Below are positions 5,172-8,129 of a stretch of DNA of 8,129 nt, one piece after another. A model generated the notes under the pieces. It saw only the letters and a program-made list of their open reading frames with translations, was not told the DNA's origin and did no database searches. The stretch is from Anaerolineaceae bacterium UBA700 (GTDB lineage: Bacteria; Chloroflexota; Anaerolineae; Anaerolineales; Anaerolineaceae), in the NCBI GenBank assembly GCA_002298885.1, contig DBMK01000016.1, positions 1 to 8,129 of the forward strand. Direction: 5' to 3'. Numbering within the stretch: position 1 is the first letter of the stretch; each line of letters begins with the position of its first letter. The position numbers were made by a program, and so were the translations under genes.

Positions 5172-5930
5172 TTATTGGAACCGCTTCAGCAGGTGGGGGA
5201 CTTCCTGGCGGTCGGCAGCGAGGGATTTCTGGCGGTTCTTCTGTATGATGGTGAAGACCCAGTAGCCCAGGAGGAAGACGGTGATCAGGAAGGTGCCGAC
5301 GTAGAGGAGCATGACGGAGGTGAGGGATGAGTCGGTGCCGGAGAAGATGCTGTGGGCGGTGACGCCCAGGTAGGAGACCAGGCTGAGGGTGTGGATGACC
5401 CGGAAGGCCTTCATGCCGATGCGGCCGCGCAGGTAGAAGGTGACGGTGACCAGGACCATCAGGTAGAGAGCCAGGACGCCGATGCCAACCCACAGCGGGC
5501 GGTAGGTTGAGGTGAAGGGCAGCAGGATCTGCGCCAGCGAGTAGGGCAGGTATTTGTCGAACATGAGCACGACGATGTGCAGGGCGGTGAAGCCGATGGC
5601 CAGCCACGACAGGAAGTAATGGAAATCGTAGGTGAAGGAGCGATGCAGCAGGGCATCCAGGATCTTGCTGGACACGGCCAGGCCCCAGGCCACCGAGAGC
5701 CACAGCACCAGGTAGGCCACCAGGCCGGCGGCGCGGGTGATGTACCACATGGTTTGGGTGGTGTTGGTGGCGAAGGCCCAGGTGAGGAAATTGGCCAGCG
5801 AGGCGCCGTTGGAGGTTTCCAGGACAACGCCGACGACGAGCAGGACGGCCGCCAAGATGAGGAGACCGCCGGCCAGGTAGATAACGGACGGCGCGCTTTT
5901 GGCGCGGGGTAACGGATTGGATTCAGACAT
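5172..5930 (-). CDS. Ferric-reductase-like transmembrane haem protein
   Basis: This 252-residue membrane protein has about six hydrophobic helices (roughly 16-38, 61-84, 102-123, 146-167, 178-198, 207-228) and belongs to the ferric reductase-like transmembrane (YedZ/NOX-type) family. The haem-ligand histidines are plain: H104-x13-H118 in one helix and H180-x12-H193 in another, the same spacing as the two bis-His haem sites of NADPH oxidase membrane domains. There is no FAD or NAD(P)H domain, so electrons must come from or go to a separate partner. The start ATG at 5930 has GGAGG (5937-5941) six bases upstream and overlaps the end of apbE by 8 bases. Pairing with a flavin transferase suggests transfer of electrons across the membrane to a covalently flavinylated extracytoplasmic protein. 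An intrinsic terminator follows. Confidence 0.85.
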   Translation of the reverse strand: MSESNPLPRAKSAPSVIYLAGGLLILAAVLLVVGVVLETSNGASLANFLTWAFATNTTQTMWYITRAAGLVAYLVLWLSVAWGLAVSSKILDALLHRSFTYDFHYFLSWLAIGFTALHIVVLMFDKYLPYSLAQILLPFTSTYRPLWVGIGVLALYLMVLVTVTFYLRGRIGMKAFRVIHTLSLVSYLGVTAHSIFSGTDSSLTSVMLLYVGTFLITVFLLGYWVFTIIQKNRQKSLAADRQEVPHLLKRFQ

Positions 5931-6852
5931 CTAAGACCTCCGGGCTGTGATGAGAGCCCCATAATTTCTTGTTGCGATCAACGGCAATAAATTCGATAGG
6001 ATCGGCGGCGGTGGCCGCCACCTGGGTCGCCTGGGCGGAGCCGGCGATGAGAATACTCTTGGCGTACACTTCAGCCTCGGCGGCGTGCGGGGCCAGGACG
6101 GTGACACTCAACCAATCCGTCTCGGCGGGCAGGCTGGTGCGCGGGTCGATGAGGTGGTGCTGAAACCGGCCAGCCTGCTGCCAGCGCCGCCGGGTGATGG
6201 TGGAGGTGACGATGGCGCCGGGATGCACTTTGAGGGCGGCGATGTCGCCATCGGGATTGGTCGGATCTTCGACCGTGAAGCACCAGTAAGGCTGGCCGGC
6301 GGGCAGGCCGATGACGAAGGCGTCGCCGCCGGCATTGACCATGCAGGCGCCGGCCCATGCGGAAAGCAGGCGGGCGGCGCGCTCGGCGATCCAGCCCTTG
6401 GCGATGCCGCCCAGGTCGATGCGCAGGTCGGGCGGGAGCCAGATGCGGCGGTGGAGCGAATCCAGGCGCACCTGGGAGAAGGTGTACAAATTGGGCCTGA
6501 CCGGAGCTGGGACGGCGGCGGTGCGGCGTAACGGGAGCTGGTCGAAGGAGCGGTCGTAGCCAGCGCTTTCGAGGGCGTTAAGGATAGCCGGGTCGAACAG
6601 CCCCCCGGTCTGCAGGTGCAGGCGCTGGGCTGCGGACACCAGTTCGAACATCTCAGGCGAAGCGGCGAACCAATTGCCGCCAGAGCGGTTGAGCTCGGTC
6701 AGCTCGGAGCTGTCGGAAAAGCGGGTGAAGCGGCGCTCGGCAGCCTGGATGAAGTCCACGGCCTGGCTGAAGCCGGTCTCGACGGCCTCAGGTGCGCCCT
6801 CGGCGGCCAGTTGGATATCCGTGTTCATTGCCCGAAAGTCAAAGGTTTGCAT
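5923..6852 (-). CDS. apbE: FAD:protein FMN transferase (ApbE family)
   Basis: This 309-residue protein matches ApbE along its whole length. ApbE moves FMN from FAD onto a Thr/Ser of target flavoproteins with Mg2+. Visible landmarks are FRAMNTDIQL (6-15), RFTRFSDSSELTELN (41-55), GGLFDPAILNALESAGYD (83-100), RIDLGGIAKGWIAERA (144-159), NAGGDAF (173-179), IVTSTITRR (214-222), GRFQHHLIDPRT (228-239) and AEVYAKSILIAG (260-271). The last motif replaces the ADALAT-type metal-binding segment of proteobacterial ApbE; AEV-AK forms occur in other lineages. No signal peptide is seen, although many ApbE proteins are exported. I chose ATG 6852 because the longer frame runs into the palindrome at 6876-6918. 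Its ribosome site is weak. The next gene overlaps by 8 bases (ATGTCTGA), so translation is coupled. Confidence 0.88.
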   Translation of the reverse strand: MQTFDFRAMNTDIQLAAEGAPEAVETGFSQAVDFIQAAERRFTRFSDSSELTELNRSGGNWFAASPEMFELVSAAQRLHLQTGGLFDPAILNALESAGYDRSFDQLPLRRTAAVPAPVRPNLYTFSQVRLDSLHRRIWLPPDLRIDLGGIAKGWIAERAARLLSAWAGACMVNAGGDAFVIGLPAGQPYWCFTVEDPTNPDGDIAALKVHPGAIVTSTITRRRWQQAGRFQHHLIDPRTSLPAETDWLSVTVLAPHAAEAEVYAKSILIAGSAQATQVAATAADPIEFIAVDRNKKLWGSHHSPEVLDV

Positions 6853-6875
6853 CAGTTCTTGTCTTTCTTTTTTCC

Positions 6876-6918
6876 TTTTTGTGGTTGTGGGATGCGAAGC
6901 ATCCCACAACCACAAAAA
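6876..6918. repeat. Perfect 20-bp hairpin between the Pro/Ser-rich protein gene and apbE
   Basis: Arms 6876-6895 and 6899-6918 are exact reverse complements with a GAA loop. The tip reads GCGAAGC (6894-6900) on the plus strand, a sequence known to form an unusually stable DNA mini-hairpin. It starts 3 bases after the stop of the minus-strand gene ending at 6922. Both 3' arms end in A, so there is no U-tail on either strand and it is not a standard terminator. It may attenuate or process the transcript between the two genes. Confidence 0.7.
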
Positions 6919-6921
6919 ATA

Positions 6922-7221
6922 TCAGGAGCCTCGGCTGCGGAAAGAGGGGAAGAAGCTGGTAGACGGGTTGCTCTGGATGGAAGGCAGCGACTGCAGCGTG
7001 CTGCCGCTGTTGGAAGTAAGCTGGTTGAGCGATGGCAGCGGCTGGAGCGTCGGCAGGGGGTTGAGGACGCTCGACGTGTTGGCGGAGTCGGCCGGGGCTG
7101 GCTGCGTGGCGATCAACGGAGCCGGCTTGCCGGCGTGGGCCAGCAGCATCCAGCCGGCCAGGAAAGATAGCACGCTGGTGAGTGCGATCCAGACCCGCAG
7201 GCCAAATTTCAAGGGTTTCAT
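6922..7221 (-). CDS. Small exported or membrane-anchored Pro/Ser-rich protein, unknown function
   Basis: This 99-residue protein begins with a basic start and a hydrophobic helix (about residues 10-28) ending LLAHA-GKPAP, which can be a signal peptide with an AHA cleavage site or an N-terminal anchor. The rest is low-complexity, rich in Pro, Ser, Leu and Gln, with repeated LPxLQ/LPSLxQL units (56-83) and a tail SFFPSFRSRGS. No domain is recognised. AAGGAG (7228-7233) lies six bases before ATG 7221, and only 14 bases separate it from the coiled-coil gene upstream, so the two are cotranscribed. Position in the ApbE/ferric-reductase cluster suggests a cell-surface role tied to that module. I see no flavinylation motif of the D..SGA(T/S) kind. 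Confidence 0.7.
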   Translation of the reverse strand: MKPLKFGLRVWIALTSVLSFLAGWMLLAHAGKPAPLIATQPAPADSANTSSVLNPLPTLQPLPSLNQLTSNSGSTLQSLPSIQSNPSTSFFPSFRSRGS

Positions 7222-7235
7222 ACCTGGCTCCTTTC

Positions 7236-7637
7236 TTATTGACCGCGGCCGATGAATACCTGGCCGTCATTGGTGATGCGGATGATGCCGCGCTGCTGCA
7301 GCACCTGGATCAACTGCTGGTACTGCTGTAGCTGGCTGTTGGCGTCGTTGAGCTGCGTATTGGCGTCGTTCAGGCGCTGCACGGCGTCGGCAAGCTCCTG
7401 CTGGTACTGCTTCTCGCGGTCCTGGTACTGGCTGACGAGCTGTTGGAGCTGGCTGAGCTGAGCCTGGTCGGACGACGAAAAGCTTGCATTCGAGACGCCC
7501 GAGGCGGACGTGCCGGGAGCGTTGGTCACCGGGGTGGTGTTGGTATTGGCCAGGGCGTTGGCGCCTACGACCAACATGGCAACCGCTACGACGGCGGTCA
7601 TGCCGAGGGCAAAGAGGATAGCGGGTAATGATTTCAT
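7236..7637 (-). CDS. Exported coiled-coil protein, unknown function
   Basis: This 133-residue protein starts MKSLPAILFALG with a hydrophobic segment (5-25) ending GANALA-NTN, a good signal-peptidase site after residue 30, although it may stay as an anchor. A Ser/Thr/Pro/Ala spacer (31-57) leads into a Gln-rich coiled coil (about 58-115) with clean heptads, including two LNDANxQ units that reflect a 21-base tandem repeat in the DNA. The tail GIIRITNDGQVFIGRGQ looks like a short beta hairpin. I chose ATG 7637; GGAG (7649-7652) is 11 bases upstream, a little far. An upstream in-frame start at 7673 would precede this with a polar stretch that spoils the signal peptide. It is the first visible gene of the minus-strand cluster and may act as a periplasmic or surface assembly factor. 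Confidence 0.75.
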   Translation of the reverse strand: MKSLPAILFALGMTAVVAVAMLVVGANALANTNTTPVTNAPGTSASGVSNASFSSSDQAQLSQLQQLVSQYQDREKQYQQELADAVQRLNDANTQLNDANSQLQQYQQLIQVLQQRGIIRITNDGQVFIGRGQ

Positions 7638-7925
7638 AAGTAGTTCATCTCCATTATTGGTAAAAAATGTCATTTTATAGCTTAAAAATTCATCCCAGGG
7701 CGAGCGAGGCGGAGCGAGGCGAGGATGCGGGCGTTTTTTCTGATAAGGTTCATCGCCAGCCTGGGGAAGAACTGAGCATAGTATAGCAAGGCAAGATGAC
7801 AGATTGATGAAACACGGGGTTAAGGAACGTTAATACATCAGGTGAAGAGGGCTAAATACAGTTATTTGGCCGTTCGCATTGAACTATAAAAGAATCGTAA
7901 TTACCGGGAATCACGGATCTCGACC

Positions 7926-7947
7926 GCCTGGGGATTCATCCCCAGGC
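7926..7947. repeat. Palindrome GCCTGGGGAT / ATCCCCAGGC
   Basis: Arms 7926-7935 and 7938-7947 are exact reverse complements around TC. There is no T-run on either side. The wording looks like an intergenic palindromic repeat rather than a terminator. GCCTGGGGA also occurs once more near 7758, without the second arm. Confidence 0.5.
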
Positions 7948-8033
7948 TAGTAGAAACTCAAGTCGGATGATGGTTTTAGACAACCTTAACGGTAATGTAG
8001 TTACCTTACGATCAACCAGAGCCTCACCCCCGG

Positions 8034-8129
8034 CCCCTCTCCTGAGAATAAAAAACCATTCTCAGTAGAGGGGAGAAATGCACTGGTTTTGTTTTTCTCC
8101 CCTCTCCCAGAACGTGCTTCACCGTTCTG
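8034..8129. repeat. Nested CCCCTCT/AGAGGGG hairpins running off the window
   Basis: CCCCTCT (8034-8040) plus CTGAGAAT (8042-8049) pair with ATTCTCAG (8058-8065) plus AGAGGGG (8067-8073), with one C/T mismatch. The same AGAGGGGAGAAA (8067-8078) also pairs exactly with TTTCTCCCCTCT (8094-8105). A third pair CAGAAC/GTTCTG (8108-8113, 8124-8129) reaches the window edge and is probably the inner part of a longer palindrome. The CCTCACCCCCGGCCCCTCTCC lead-in resembles a very widespread intergenic repeat in environmental bacteria (recalled, not searched). Confidence 0.6.

Larger units (their letters stand above)
7638..8129. other. Gene-free stretch with palindromes at the right edge
   Basis: No convincing coding frame or RNA gene is visible in this stretch. 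It should include the promoter of the minus-strand cluster, but only weak -10-like sequences are seen (TATAAA near 7674-7679 and TATACT near 7780 on the minus strand), neither with a matching -35. Structure present: a tandem 10-base duplication GAGCGAGGCG (7702-7711 and 7712-7721), a palindrome at 7926-7947, a small GGTAA/TTACC hairpin (7991-8005), and the nested hairpins from 8034 onward. Confidence 0.5.

Noticed and set aside
4742..5248. Open frame of 168 residues on the plus strand
   Set aside because: It starts inside repeat copy B and runs antisense across the HhH gene and the terminator; composition is Gly/Arg-rich without a domain.
6616..7255. Open frames on the plus strand across apbE and the Pro/Ser-rich gene
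   Set aside because: They read through the 20-bp palindrome and are antisense to supported genes; no homology is recognisable.
7236..7637. Flavinylated FMN-binding partner of ApbE
   Set aside because: The coiled-coil protein lacks a D..SGA(T/S)-type motif and an FMN-bind domain; SGVSNAS in the spacer does not fit the pattern.
7702..7740. Intrinsic terminator ending in the T-run at 7734-7739
   Set aside because: No complementary arms precede the T-run; the GAGCGAGGCG tandem copy is a direct repeat, not inverted.

Overview
The window looks like a chromosomal stretch from a bacterium of the Chloroflexota, most likely an Anaerolineae-type lineage. I infer this from several things: a GC-rich coding background, a Thr/Pro-rich exported protein of a style common in that group, a stand-alone ferric-reductase membrane domain beside an ApbE flavin transferase, and many palindromic intergenic repeats. 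The assignment rests on gene style only; no marker gene is present.

Layout from left to right. (1) 78-2101, plus strand: a two-gene operon joined by a 4-base ATGA overlap. It encodes a GT28/MGDG-synthase-like glycosyltransferase and a PlsC-like acyltransferase, together suggesting membrane glycolipid or phospholipid assembly. (2) 2275-2658, minus strand: a small VOC (glyoxalase-fold) protein. It has a textbook promoter and a perfect palindrome over the predicted transcription start, so it is probably under a repressor. (3) 3087-4721, plus strand: an AT-richer 544-residue exported, C-terminally anchored surface protein of unknown function. Related palindromic MITE/REP-like repeats flank it on both sides (2832-2953 and 4714-4876), and the right copy supplies its stop codon. 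(4) 4887-5108, minus strand: a 73-residue helix-hairpin-helix protein, possibly leaderless. (5) 5172-7637, minus strand: a four-gene cluster, in transcription order an exported coiled-coil protein, an exported Pro/Ser-rich protein, ApbE (FAD:protein FMN transferase), and a six-helix ferric-reductase-like haem protein. The last two overlap by 8 bases. This looks like an extracytoplasmic electron-transfer module whose flavinylated partner is not in the window. (6) 7638-8129: no gene; it holds several palindromes, including overlapping, mutually exclusive hairpins at the right edge.

The gaps are dominated by perfect hairpins. Two of them (2226-2258 and 5128-5158) belong to one family and differ by a compensatory base-pair swap. 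One (6876-6918) is capped by the GCGAAGC mini-hairpin sequence. The most noteworthy items are the repeat-flanked surface-protein gene, the ApbE/ferric-reductase cluster with two uncharacterised exported small proteins, and the palindromic operator in front of the VOC gene.
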